A stretch of 64,000 bases of DNA from Neurospora tetrasperma FGSC 2508 (lineage: Eukaryota > Ascomycota > Sordariomycetes > Sordariales > Sordariaceae): positions 5,429,658 to 5,493,657 of the forward strand of contig NW_009799179.1 of the NCBI RefSeq assembly GCF_000213175.1, given 5' to 3'. A model generated the notes under the pieces. The model made no database searches and was not told the origin of the DNA. It saw only the letters and a program-made list of their open reading frames with translations. This document shows, in pieces, positions 34,143-47,724 of this stretch. Within the stretch, counting starts at the first letter, position 1; each line of letters begins with the position of its first letter. The position numbers were made by a program, and so were the translations under genes.

Positions 34143-35463
34143 TCATGCGCTTAGCAAGTCTCTGACACTCATTCCCCGCCCTGTTCTCACGGTTCCAGAG
34201 GCTGTGGCTGCGGCTTCAGCGGGCCCGTCGATGTTCGTCGTTGACATCCGCCTATCCGGTTGTGTCTGTTGGTTCAACATGAGAAGAGCAGCCGTTGCTT
34301 CATGGTCAAGGTCATTTCGCGCTACCAGGTAAGGGCTAGTCAGTGTTAGGCCCGAAATCGAGGCGGCTCGCGTGTCGTGCATGTTGCTGTTGCCACCATA
34401 TAGATGCCCCTCGGAGCCAAAGCCGGCAGGCGAGGCCATAACAGATGAGCCACTGAAGCTGTAGTGTCTTTGGTAATCGGTCGATGTCAAAGCTAACGAG
34501 ATCGAATCATGTCGATCCCTTAACGGCTGCTGGGGTGGTATTCCCGGGGATGCGGATGGCTGGTGGGAAGAGGTGATCGCGGCAAGTGGAGGCGAAGAGG
34601 CCGGTGAATCAACCCCTGACGAGTCCGACATCTCTACGTCGCCATCTAAACGAACTTCTTGTCTTGCTGCAAAGGTAAAGACAGCCTCAGGATGGAAAGG
34701 TTCATGACCAGAGGGTGTTGGAAGACTCTTTATCCCACTTTCTTCCTCTGATGGACTGGATTGATGCCGGGCTTGGAGCTTAGCGACACAATCTTCCAAG
34801 TATCTGATATACTCTATTGAGGCCTAAGGTACTTCATCAGCTCCGATTCCAAGTATACCATCTCAGAAATATGATACTAACCTGAAGGATAGCCAGCTTA
34901 TGCATCTCGCCGGTGCATGCCGGTATCATGCTTTTGAGAAGGGCAAACTCTTCGTTCATCTTGGATCTCCTTCTCCTCTCGATCAAGCTATGTGCTGTTT
35001 TTCTCGCTATCTTCCTTCCTGCCGCAGTCGATTGTTTCTTTGTGGCGCCACCTGTTGTCGCTGGTGGTGTGGTCGACACTGGTTTCGTTGTGGTGGACAC
35101 AAGATCCGAGCCCGATTTGCCAGTGGTCGAATCTTTGGAGGTTGGTGCAGGTCGTGGGGCAACAGCAACTTCACGCGGCTTCATCTGGATGATTTTGCGT
35201 GATCTCGTAGGAGGGGGAGGGAGTGCAAAATCGTTTCTGGATGGGCCTGTGACGGTTGCTGCACGCCTTCGTGACTTGACTGTCTCGCTTGGTTGCATCG
35301 GATATCTTTTCTCCGGAGTCTGTGGAGGTGTGCCTGCAGCGTTGGATGGCATAATGGCAGGTGGTGGTAGTTCGAACAGCATCTGAAGGGAGGCTAGGGG
35401 TGGAGGTTCCTGGGCTTTCATATCCGCTGATGATACTGGCGTAGGCAACGACCTCGGAGGCAT
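34143..35463 (-). CDS. bHLH transcription factor (Esc1 type)
   Basis: Predicted join, minus strand: 35463-34882, 34823-34143, 420 residues. The basic helix-loop-helix domain runs from about residue 150 to 213: basic region RKTAHSLIERRRRSKMNEEF, with the H-E-R residues that contact a CANNTG E-box, helix 1 FALLKSMIPA, a short loop and helix 2 KLAILQASIEYIRYLEDC. The intron (34881-34824, 58 nt) falls inside helix 2. The flanking parts are proline- and serine/threonine-rich and likely disordered activation or regulatory regions; the C-terminal half includes several S/T-P sites. It resembles S. pombe Esc1 and related fungal regulators rather than the SREBP or NUC-1 groups, which have other basic regions. 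Target genes cannot be told from sequence. Confidence 0.9.
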
Positions 35464-36788
35464 CGTGATTGGCTTGTCGTTCTATTGCAATGACCTAAGG
35501 CCACCCGGCGAACAGGTAGAGGCGAACTTGGTAGTGAATGAGTGGGTGTGTATGAAAGCGCTAGGTAGGTGCGTAGAACCCTGAGCTTCAGAGTCACGTC
35601 CAAGTCGAGCCGGGGAAGCTCAGAACAGCCTGTTGCTTAGACGAAATAGGTAACTGTCAGGCACGACTGACGTTGCCGGTTCTGTACAAGATTTGGGTTT
35701 GAAGATGGCGGAAATCCTTCAATTCGTGGTTTTCACTGTGCTTCTGGCTGTGTCTGGTCAAGAGTGGACGATCAAACGATCTTCGAGTATCACCTTGCAC
35801 TGGTAGCAAAAAAAGAAGCAGATTCGAGTTCACGATTTTGTGGTGAGTTCGCTCAGGTGTTGTCGAGAGGCACAGATGTCCCAGCATGGGATCCAGAATC
35901 CGGGTATGCCATCACGGGCAATATATGGACATTGCGCTTGCTGGTTCTAATCTATGATCCATATCAGAGAAATGGGCCAAGGGATTGGCGGTTCAGCAGA
36001 GGGCGGGGAGACGGACGTAGGAAGTCGGTAATCGTAACGTGCAGTCCCATGGAACACTGGTGTCTCCATTTCTGAAGTGCATTCCCAAGTCCCGAAGCAG
36101 TCGCGTGCCAGCTCCTTTCCAGTCGGCACGAGGTGGATTCCTTGATGCTGATTGGACAGCGTGCTCCTTAGTGTCTCGACAAGGTGTCAAAAGAACGCCT
36201 GTAAGCAATGCCGTACAAGGTTGTGCCTCTGGCTCTGGACCTTTGTCTGACGCCGGCTACAGGAAGTATGGATACCTGCCAAGTCTTTGTCATTATGCTC
36301 TACTCCCACAACCACCTTTGGCCAAATGGTGTCTTCTGTACATCGTCAGTGATCGTCAAGGTCCCCGACCCTTTCCACAGCCCCCGCCGCTACCCAAGCT
36401 CTTTTAAGGCAGCCCGCACGTGGTCTTTGACAGTCAGGACGATCTTCAACACGGGGCAGAACGACGGGCCGTCCGTAACTCTCTCGGACTCACAGCACCA
36501 GGAGAAAGAGGCAACAGGGGCGAGTGGTGAAGCACCTGTGCCATATAAAGCCAGCAACACTATGCAACTTCAACATCGGGTAGTGATTTGATTCGCTAGA
36601 CACCTAAACCAATAACATGGCACCCGTCTCAACGCTGCTCGTACACAACTCCGTCGAACCGCACCTATATGAAAGAATTCGCCGATGCCGGCTTCATGCA
36701 TCAAAACTCCCCCTGAGCGAGTCCTCCGGGAGAAATCCTCCCAACTATCGTCCGAGTATACGCTGCTCTCCATAATCTCAGTAAGGCC
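35464..36788. other. Upstream region of the bHLH gene
   Basis: About 1.3 kb between the bHLH start and the stop of the P5C dehydrogenase gene, both on the minus strand. It must hold the bHLH promoter and the 3' end of the dehydrogenase gene. Several frames of 60-127 codons overlap on both strands without any coding signature. Confidence 0.45.
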
Positions 36789-38710
<1,922 letters not shown>

Positions 38711-41700
38711 TCTGTTGACCTTGTTTTGGCTTTCGTCCCAGGCGGCTCTTTTTGTAGGTAGGTATGTATGCCTTTCGAGATCCCAGCTGCAGGGGGGAGA
38801 CAATTGCACAGGATCGGAACTGCCGTTGTTCAGGTCAGTACTGTAGTATAGGAAGTCCTTCGTGCGTGATGTCGACGTTGGACTTTCGAGCTGGAGCTGC
38901 CTAGAGGAAACACTTATATGTAAAACTGAAGATTCGACGATGGAGGTTGGAGTTGAATTAAGAGTACAGTCGGACCATTCCGTCATCGGCCTTTGGAAAC
39001 CATGTATCATCGTCTTCCCCTCACAAACGCCTGCTTGTGTCCTGTATGAATGCCTTCAGCCCGCCCCTGTCATCCCTGCCAACCAATCCAGCCAGGTTCT
39101 GCGATTGACGCATCGCTTTGCGACGGCTTTAGATATATCAAGCTGTAACGCCTTCACATTTTGACGTTCTCGTGCGGGGCCTGGGGTCGTTCTCATTGGC
39201 CAATACTTCATTTAAGCAGGGGCGCTGTTTGAATGCTAAGCCGATAACAAGGGTGCTGGCGCCGACTGCCCTCCGGCTATCATCTTATCGTTCGACTAGA
39301 AGCCGAGCTTCACAGAGCAATTCAACTTCAGCTCCAGTCCTCAGTCAGCGTGTTGCACTGAAGCAGTCTGGAAGGTTTTTTTTTTTCCCTTTTCTAAAAG
39401 TTCGAAAGCCGGTTCTCGGAGGCACCGGGTTTGCTTGTGCCGAGATACGATACTACATGATAGCAGGAGCAGTAATACCTCCCCCCTACACGACTGAAAA
39501 TCATCGGTGCCAGAGATCATCGCAAAGGAGATGGACGCTGTCATCAGAGCGCTTTGCAATGAAATATGATCAGAGCTAAAGATTCAAACTCAAGGAGGGA
39601 ATCTCATGAGCAAAGCAAAATGTGTTCAAGGAAATAAAAAAGAATGATGGACTCTCCGTTGACGAGACTCTAAACTGTGATCGATGTTGATGGATTCGGA
39701 GGTGGGGCACTGAGACACCTGCCCGGGCCTTCCCTTCTAGCTCCACTGTAGTCCGGGGGCGCTCCGCTGGAGCAGCACATACCTGCGGCATCATGCAAGT
39801 GTCTGACTCGTGAAGATGGAAACCACGATCTGGACCTCACGGTGTGAACCTCCTTCTCCTCTTCTCATTAAACTTGACTGAATAATATGTACAACATTCA
39901 ATCATGAATTTAGTGGAGTGCCTTTGCTAGAAATATCAATGCTCTACACTACGTTTAACTAGGTATATCTCTACACACTTCCTTCGTTACCTCGTTGCTT
40001 CTTCGAGGGTGCTCAGAGAGCTGGATGCCCTGCATGCTGACCATAATGCTGACATTTCCTTGGTGGTCCAAGTTAGTAGTTCTAGCAGTTGATATGCGAT
40101 TTCCAATGTCCAATCCTCTCAAAACAGACTTGAGTATCAGCCCTCACGATTGAACCCGACGTGACAGCGGAAACAAGCCCCAGACTAGTCCTTGATACTG
40201 GAATCTTTTGTTTGTTGCTTTCACGAGAAAGATAGTGCATCGATAGTACAACGAGAGGGTGTGAAGCGGATCACTTCCACGACGAATCACCGCGCAGAAG
40301 GATCACTTTCACCAACCCTCCCGAGCCCTCCAAACCAGGGTCGTTACCTATACATTGGCCGTCGCCATAAGACGAGGCCGGCATTGAATACCACTTGACC
40401 ACATGAAACTTGAACCCCACCATCACCACATGGTGTTCATAACGGTTGACGATAAGCCTAAAGCATGGACCAAAAGACCACCTTCTTCAGCCCTGACAGG
40501 CTTGCCGTCACAAGGCACAGGCTAAAAAGAGGCGAGACGGCGAATCGACAACGTGAGATGGCGTCTGAGACGTCTGGTTGGCTCATGAGCTCGCTTCTCC
40601 AGACCTCTCGAACATGACCACGTCACGCAGAAACAGTCGCAGGGATCCCGGCCGCAGTCGTTCTTTCGGAGGGTTTCCCGTCCAGGTATGTGTTTGATTG
40701 GTAAAGTGCAAGCAAACTGATCAACTTGGTCTATGGGCTATGGCTCGGCCCGGCGCCCCCATAGTCGGTCGAAGAGGGGAATAATTGGTAAGCTTGGCAA
40801 TTGGTTAACAGGAGCTGGATGTATAATTGCAGGAGTAACTGCTCAACCATCCATCTTGGGCTCCGATAGCCGTCGGAGAAATCTGACAACCCACAAACCG
40901 TAGAAAACGGCATGTGCTGTTTCGAAGGATGAGTTGCAAGCCTCGTAAAAAAGAACGATACTCTGTAAAGCTGAAAAGAGATCCTTTTACTCGGGACAAT
41001 TTTCGGCATCAAGAGAACCGTCATCTGCAACTCGCCAAAGGCAATTAGTTAAGCTTTTCAAAACTTCAACCTTGCGGGATAGACACGAGTCGATCGGAGC
41101 CTTCGCCATCCACATTCAAATTAGCAGTCCAACGTATGTAAGTTGTGGTGAGACTGAATGACTGCATCAAGCACACAGTACCGCGCGCAAAGATTCACCT
41201 TGACCGGCGTAGTGATTCGAGTTTGTTGCGGGGATCGACAACAGCCATTCGCTAAACTCGAGCATGTTGATGTGTGCAAACTTACCCCATCATGCCCCCA
41301 CCAAATCCTTTGCATCCTTTTCAAGTGGAATGGTGGTGTAACTTGTGGGTGGGATGTAACTTGTGACAGCAGCAGCCGGCCAAGAGGAACGTTTAACTGT
41401 AAGTTTGGCAAACCTGAGTCCGCGTGAATGCCGAATGGGAATGCTAAAATATATATATCGACGGCAACAAACATGAACCGCAGGGGCGCTTGGGGAACCG
41501 GACTGGAATGCTGCCGCCAAAAGCAGCGTCATGAAGAAGGTTGTTGGGGGTTCTCGGTAACCCTCTTCGTCGTCGGGAACAGGTGGACAGTGCAAACATT
41601 CGTTTTCCGTATAAATCTGCCTCAATAGGCGACGAGATAGACGAAGGGGGTAAGACGTGGATTCAAGATGTTATCATGCGGCCAGGTTCAGAGAGCATCA

Positions 41701-44700
41701 CCAACAAACTTCTGGGGACGGTAACCACCTAGAAGATGGGGTAAGCATGCAGCAGATCAAACAACATCCACTCCAAGCGTACACGAACCCGAGCTGTCTC
41801 GAGCACAAGGTAACGTTTGCACAACAATGGGACCAAACGATCTTTGCCCAAATGGGATCCGTAAGCACGGGGGGACAAAGGATGTCGTTGAGACAACCCA
41901 GGTTCGGCCAATACACACTGACGCTTTCCTGCGGGCGACGGTTTCTAATGCAGGAACAGGATCGATTCCATTGCTTCTTTCTGTCTGCGCCCGTTCCTTC
42001 TGTCAGTAGAGGCTCTCCCTCCCTTGCATAAGAGCTCAGGCCGGTCGGTGAATTGTAAGCCGTGTCTCCTTTTGCAATAGTCTATCATGGCGTATCGTAT
42101 CGTGAAGTAATACCCCGAAGCTTATCGGGAATAACCACGACACCGGAATGTCAATCTCCTGAAAAACCTGTTATCAAGTTGATGAGGTAAAGAAAATGGG
42201 ACGATGTTTTTGCTAGTACAGTAATGTCCCCTGAAAGTGCAACCACCCCCAAGTGCAAAAGCCCCCCAAAGTGCAAAAGAATTGGGTGGCCGGAATTGTT
42301 TTCCTATATTAAACCTGCAAACTGCAAAGTGCAAAGACTCTGGCCCGGATTTGCACCTACAGGGGCCCAATTTTGGTGGGGGAGAACACTTATACCGAGT
42401 TAGCAAGGCTCCAAGGTCCCACTTTTTAGTATAGCCGAGTATCTTCTAGTGGCTGGAGGGGGGCTCATGGTCTGTGCACCAGATCCCCCAAGTGCAAATA
42501 CCCAGAAAGTGCAAAGGATTTTGTCGGCCCGGATTAGTTGCACTTTCAGGGGACATTACTGTAGGTAATGTAACGGTATGGACCGAAGCTTAGGTTGAAT
42601 GTAGTCAGGAACGGATGTGGATCGGTGGGGTAAGTTGGAAACAGTGCCTGGCCTGTCCGTTGTCCTGCACAATCCAGAATCTTACCACATCAGGCCTAGC
42701 TCGCCCGAACTAGCCCCACATACCCCAGACGTTTTGCTAAAAGCTGTTAAGGTTGCCGATACCAGATGGGGTAAAATCTCCATCGTTCCTCGGAGATTTG
42801 TTCAACTTTTGTTCACGTCCCTTGATCCGAATCAACCGGCGATGACTTCAAAAAATGATGCCGTACCCGGATAGCGACACCCAGGCAGGGACCCCAGCAT
42901 TGACCCTGGACAAAAGCGAAGTGCCGTGGATGAAGGAGCCTGAGACCGCTGTCGGATCCATCTCACGTCCGGGTCATTCTCTGATAACAAAATTTCTGTT
43001 CCTTGCAACTGAGCTCAGTATGTAAGCGGCCCAGCACGTACTCCCACTTTCTACACAAGCGACGAAGCAAGAGACCAAGCCTGGCCGCGGGCTTTCTCTC
43101 TTCCCCCACCTTAGGCTGACCAGCCAATGGACATCATCCACGACAGAGAGCGGGCCCTTGGATTTTGCTGTTTCAGGAATTGCCTCTTGTCATCCACCAA
43201 TTCAAGCCTCTCTTTTGACCATTCATGGACGACTTTTGACATCTGTGAGCAATAATTCGTGCAGTCGGTCGGTCGCTTGGCCGGTCGGTCCAGGTCTCCG
43301 AAGCGGTGAGCAAACATCACATCATTGAGCAGGAAGACAATTTTGCTTGCATTGGGTTCGCAATGTCATCAACAAGGGAACACGACGTTTCAGTGCCTGG
43401 GAAGCTCCATAGTGCCATTTCGTTTCTGTTTCTTGAAACGTCCGTCGAGTTCCCGTCACCATGCTCAATTGCCCTCCCCCCCCTCTTCTTCTTTGAATAC
43501 ACCCCGCCGCCCAAGCACGCCATAATGAATCGGACGGTAGCAGCTTTCAAGTTTTCCACAACCTCACCAGTGACGGTGCCACGCAGTGACCTGCGCCGCC
43601 TCGCCGTGGTCGCATGAAGCCGGCTGTTGTCTGCTGTGCCCCTACGATTGCATCTTGCTTGGAGCTATCATTGTTGTCATATTTACGCAGCTGGCAGACC
43701 GCACGGAGAGTCTGTCATCGAAACCATCCGCTGTTGACAATGGACTCGTCTAGATACTGATATATCATCAGCCATTGACACACTTGGTCCCGTGAAATTC
43801 CCCCAAGTCAGAGCGGAGATGGCTTTTTGGGTTGCTTTTGGAATTGTACACTGCGTACAAACGTAGGTATACCTAACGGCGTACCGCCCCGGTCTCGGTC
43901 AAGTGCCCGGGAGGGTGCCATTGTCCTGTCCCTCAAGCGGGGCGTGTCTGATCCCACGACCAAAGATATCTCTGTCTGCTCTTGACCAACCATTCCGAGA
44001 CCATCACTGCAGCTGACTTTGCAGGCCTGTGGCACACACAATGCTTCCATTGTGCACTCGGCCCAAGCCAGACATGGGGGAACTTGACCAACAACCTCTG
44101 AACAGCTTTACGAGGATATTGTCGAGGATCACACACCTCGAGACTCCGACGTTGGGTTTACACATCCACAAAGAAACGGCGGGACTGCGGGTGCCCTGAA
44201 AGGGGTAGGAATGGGAGATATGCAAGGTACTGGGATCTCGAGTCTTCCTGGTGGGCTCACCACCATCCACCCACCTGGTATCCATCACAATATGCACACC
44301 TCACCACACCCCGCCCGGCTAGCCCGCCACTCCTGCCCAGGATGGGATAGTGTCCGTCTTTGTTGATGCGCCTGGGTCACGGACTGGGAATATACATGCC
44401 GGTCATTCCTTTTCTACACTAAGTCTTTGTCATTATTTTTTAATAGCTATAACCGTACAGGGTACGCCACCTACTTCCGACCTCGTGGTTGCTTTCTTGC
44501 TGTTGCGTACACTGGATGTCAACTGGTTGGGGATCAGGCTTCCTCTGTACTTCAAGCGGTTTGAACATCAAAGATCCCTCTCCTCCCGTTTATCCCACTC
44601 TTTCACCTCTTCTCTTCCAAGCACTCCAGACCACAAGGCCTCGGTGCCAATGGTTTGCTCCTCGAGTTATTCGACTCCTGGTTTCTGGTTTTCCCTGCAC

Positions 44701-45293
44701 GGTTCAAACAAGCTACTTTCATCACCGCTCCTCTTGCTTTCGAATTCCTGATCCGCTTCATCAAATCAAGTCTTATGATATACAGGGCTGCTCTTTGAAA
44801 TCAAGACAAAGTTCAATGACATCTTGAAAAGGTAAAACATAGTTTATTTTCTCCAATCCACCCTTCACCCATGGCTCGCTTTCCTTAATCTTTCCTGTCG
44901 CTTATATTAAGCGAAGCAATGTATATTACGAACAGCCAAGAGGTGAATCATGTGTAAAAAAAAAAAACTCAACAGGACCACAGGTCCGAGTTCAAGCAAA
45001 GATTTGGCACCAATGAACATATTTGTTCAATAACCTAATATGTCCGATCAAACCTGCTAACGTCTTTGTCATCAGGCATTTTCACGCTAGTCATACTTAC
45101 GAAGCTCTTTGTTCCGTCCGGTTTAGGCTGTTCTAGCAGCTGGCAAGGAAATCAGCATCCTCAAGTCTCGATAAAGTCGACTTTCCGAACGGCAAGGTTT
45201 CCCTTTTGCGCCGCGTTTCTATGAGAAATACGGCAATCCGTCCTCGGCTTCCATCTGTCTTTTTCTCTTCACACGTCACTTTATGTCCCTATT
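38711..45293. other. 6.5-kb gene desert
   Basis: This is the largest gap in the window and lies between divergent start codons (P5C dehydrogenase, minus; membrane protein, plus). Composition is normal, not RIP-like. No frame shows codon bias or a recognisable domain. It carries one MITE (42219-42561). The last 800 bp before 45294 looks like a leader and promoter. Non-coding RNA genes could hide here but nothing identifies one. Confidence 0.45.
42219..42561. mobile_element. Pogo-like MITE with 25-bp terminal inverted repeats
   Basis: The ends are perfect inverted repeats of about 25 bp beginning CAGTAATGTCCCCTGAAAGT, flanked by a TA duplication (42217-42218 and 42562-42563). The 343-bp length, absence of any coding frame and the TA target with CAGT ends fit a non-autonomous Tc1/mariner superfamily element of the pogo branch. 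Inside, the octamer-like motif AGTGCAAA (or a close form) recurs at least six times, near both ends and in the centre, which suggests reiterated transposase-binding sites. The two ends are still identical over 25 bp, so the copy is not strongly RIP-damaged. Confidence 0.85.
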
Positions 45294-46304
45294 ATGCCCC
45301 CGATCACGACCGTGGCGAGGTTTGTCGACGCCGTTACAAATCAGAAAAGGGGAGAACCATTCGATAGCGACGATGCCACCAGCATATACACAGGAGGAAG
45401 GCTGCTCATCATCATCCTAAGCAGCGCAATCCCAGTCGTGGCCATCTTCTTGGCGGCTATTGTGCTCTGTCTATGCTGGAGGAAGAAAAGACGGCAGATA
45501 CGAGTCTTTTCGCGAACCGTTACACCAGTCGATGATGAGGAAATTGCAACATGGAAAATCCCAAAAAGTGAGGAGGCCGGGTTTACGACCATGGACGACA
45601 CCGACGTAGATGGAAAGAGCAGGTCGGCAACAGGGGATCGTTTGAACACCAGCCATGGGAAACAGCCTTCAACAAGCTTGGTAAAGAAGCCGGCAAGCGT
45701 CATCGTCTACATCAACCCTGAAGATCAAGCAGCTGGAGAAACCCGGAAATCATTCGACGAAGGCTTCATGCCTCGGTCCGCCGCTCATAGCACCCACAGC
45801 GGCTATTACGGAAGAACGAGCATCGACCACACGCCACTACCACCAACCCCTATCCTCGCAAGGGCTCCCAACTCCCGAGCCGGGCTCACAGACGACGCGG
45901 TCCCCGGCGATGTTCCATTCATACTGACGCCCAAGCGCCAGCCCTCTCGGCTACACAAGCTACCGCCAGGTGCACATGCCGTCGTATCATCACCAGGTCC
46001 AAGACATGGGAGGAAGAAGAGTTCAAAGAGCAGCACCAGCAGCATAGGCGGTTACTCAAACTTCAACAACAACAACAACTACCAAAACAACAGGGGGGCA
46101 TACTACCAAGGCGGAGGCTATACATCCGACACAGGAAAGAGGTTCCCTGGGCGACATTCCATCGACCACGCTCGCACCCGTAGCATGCACCATTCACGTC
46201 TTCAATCGGGAGTGACAGTTCCTCCGAGGCTGTCGCTTGGCGATGATGCGCTTTCAAGGAGACAGTTTATGAGAGAAGAAGAAATCGGACGGGCAATTGG
46301 GTGA
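45294..46304 (+). CDS. Single-pass membrane protein, unknown function
   Basis: Single exon, 336 residues. One strong transmembrane helix (about residues 36-62, RLLIIILSSAIPVVAIFLAA then VLCLCW) is followed by a stop-transfer run KKRRQ, so a short N-terminus of about 35 residues outside and a long cytosolic tail are likely. The juxtamembrane block VDDEEIATWKIPK is the most conserved-looking part. The tail is serine/proline-rich with a repeated SIDH-T pattern (TSIDHTPLPPTP and HSIDHARTRSMHHSRL) and asparagine runs. I recognise no domain and no catalytic motif. The start is the first in-frame ATG; no intron is required. A sensor or scaffold role would be a guess. Confidence 0.82.
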   Translation: MPPITTVARFVDAVTNQKRGEPFDSDDATSIYTGGRLLIIILSSAIPVVAIFLAAIVLCLCWRKKRRQIRVFSRTVTPVDDEEIATWKIPKSEEAGFTTMDDTDVDGKSRSATGDRLNTSHGKQPSTSLVKKPASVIVYINPEDQAAGETRKSFDEGFMPRSAAHSTHSGYYGRTSIDHTPLPPTPILARAPNSRAGLTDDAVPGDVPFILTPKRQPSRLHKLPPGAHAVVSSPGPRHGRKKSSKSSTSSIGGYSNFNNNNNYQNNRGAYYQGGGYTSDTGKRFPGRHSIDHARTRSMHHSRLQSGVTVPPRLSLGDDALSRRQFMREEEIGRAIG

Positions 46305-47724
46305 TTTGAGTTATTGCCTACCTACGCTTTACTCTCTTCCAGTTCCAATCTCCATATCCGGCTGGCTGGAAAGCCATGTTCATTTTTTTTTTTTTCTCCT
46401 GCAGATCCATGATCGACCAACTTCTTCACACCGAGGTGCTGGAAGCTACCTTCCTCAGTTTACAACGTTCTCTGGATCTGAGGCCTAGTCATGCCTTGGA
46501 CACATTAATGCTGGCTCATTGCCAAAATGCAGGAACATTTTTTTTTTTACTTTTCTTTTGTTGTGTCTTCCGGGATGACAGACAGCTAGCCTTGACTGGC
46601 TGTTCGATTTTTGTTTACTTTTTTAGGAATGAGGAAACTTATGTTGGATATACCCTTTGCCGAGAGACGTTCTTGCTTCTATTGTGTATAATTTTGTTTC
46701 AAAATTTTCGTACCTTATTTCTTCCTTCCCCTACGCAGAGGGTTGGTTGGGAAAACTGTTACTAGAAGAGGAGGACGTCAATTCAAATACAATTTTAATT
46801 GACTACCTCTATGTATGCCGCGGGTCTTTTGGTTTATTTTGTATGATCAAGGTATATTGAGGGTGTTATTTGTGGTGAGGTTTAACCATGTGGTTGTTTG
46901 TGAGTGTGAAATAAGCGGTGATAGTAGGACGATACGAGATTTCGAGTGGCTGAAACATAACTTGATCCTGAATATGACCCAGAATTAGACGCGATCAAAA
47001 TCAATTGCGTCTAGACGGTAAGATTCATCCTGCCTTGATCGCTTCAAGTATTCAAACTGCTGAACGTAAAGAGGAAAAGAGTGAGAGATGGGCCCTCTCG
47101 ATAGTTGTTGAAGCTACAGTCTTGGTGCTGATTCATGTGTTAGCCTGGTACTTCACAAGAGATTTCTTGATCGCTGCGAGGACACATAGCAAGGCAAAAT
47201 CAGCCGATGAAGTACATCATCTAGATTTATTCCAGAATCATATACATTCAGCAATGCCAACTGGCTTGGATAGGATGCATAACCTGGGTTTTAAAACGCC
47301 TAGGTAATTTGACCAGAGGTTCCGCGCGAACAAAGTGTCTGGGCCAACTCGAGGCCATTCAGGGTTATTTTCAGGAGAAACAGACATTGGCTCGTGCGCC
47401 ACTAACACCCTTCACTTTAACGTCCCTAGCTGTTTAACGCGTCCTCCTCCGGTGACGCGCCGCAATTTTCTCCAACCCATCGCATCCAATGCTCCTCTCC
47501 CATACCCCCAGTCGCAATTGAAGTCATTCTTGGAAATCGCAAAGTATTGCTTCATTCCCAACGTCCACTGGGACTTCAGCACATTTAACCCCTCTACCCA
47601 GTTTCTCCGTAAGATAACCACTACAAGAATCCACAACTACCGTCATTGTGAACAGCTCGTCCCGAATTTCACCATCGACGACGTACCCCTCCATTAAACA
47701 ATTTCAAACTACTACCAAGTCACA
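46305..47724. other. Intergenic region
   Basis: About 1.4 kb between tandem genes. T-runs at about 46383-46397 and 46539-46549 suit 3' end processing of the upstream gene; the last 350 bp is the leader of the Dpb4 gene. No gene supported. Confidence 0.5.
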
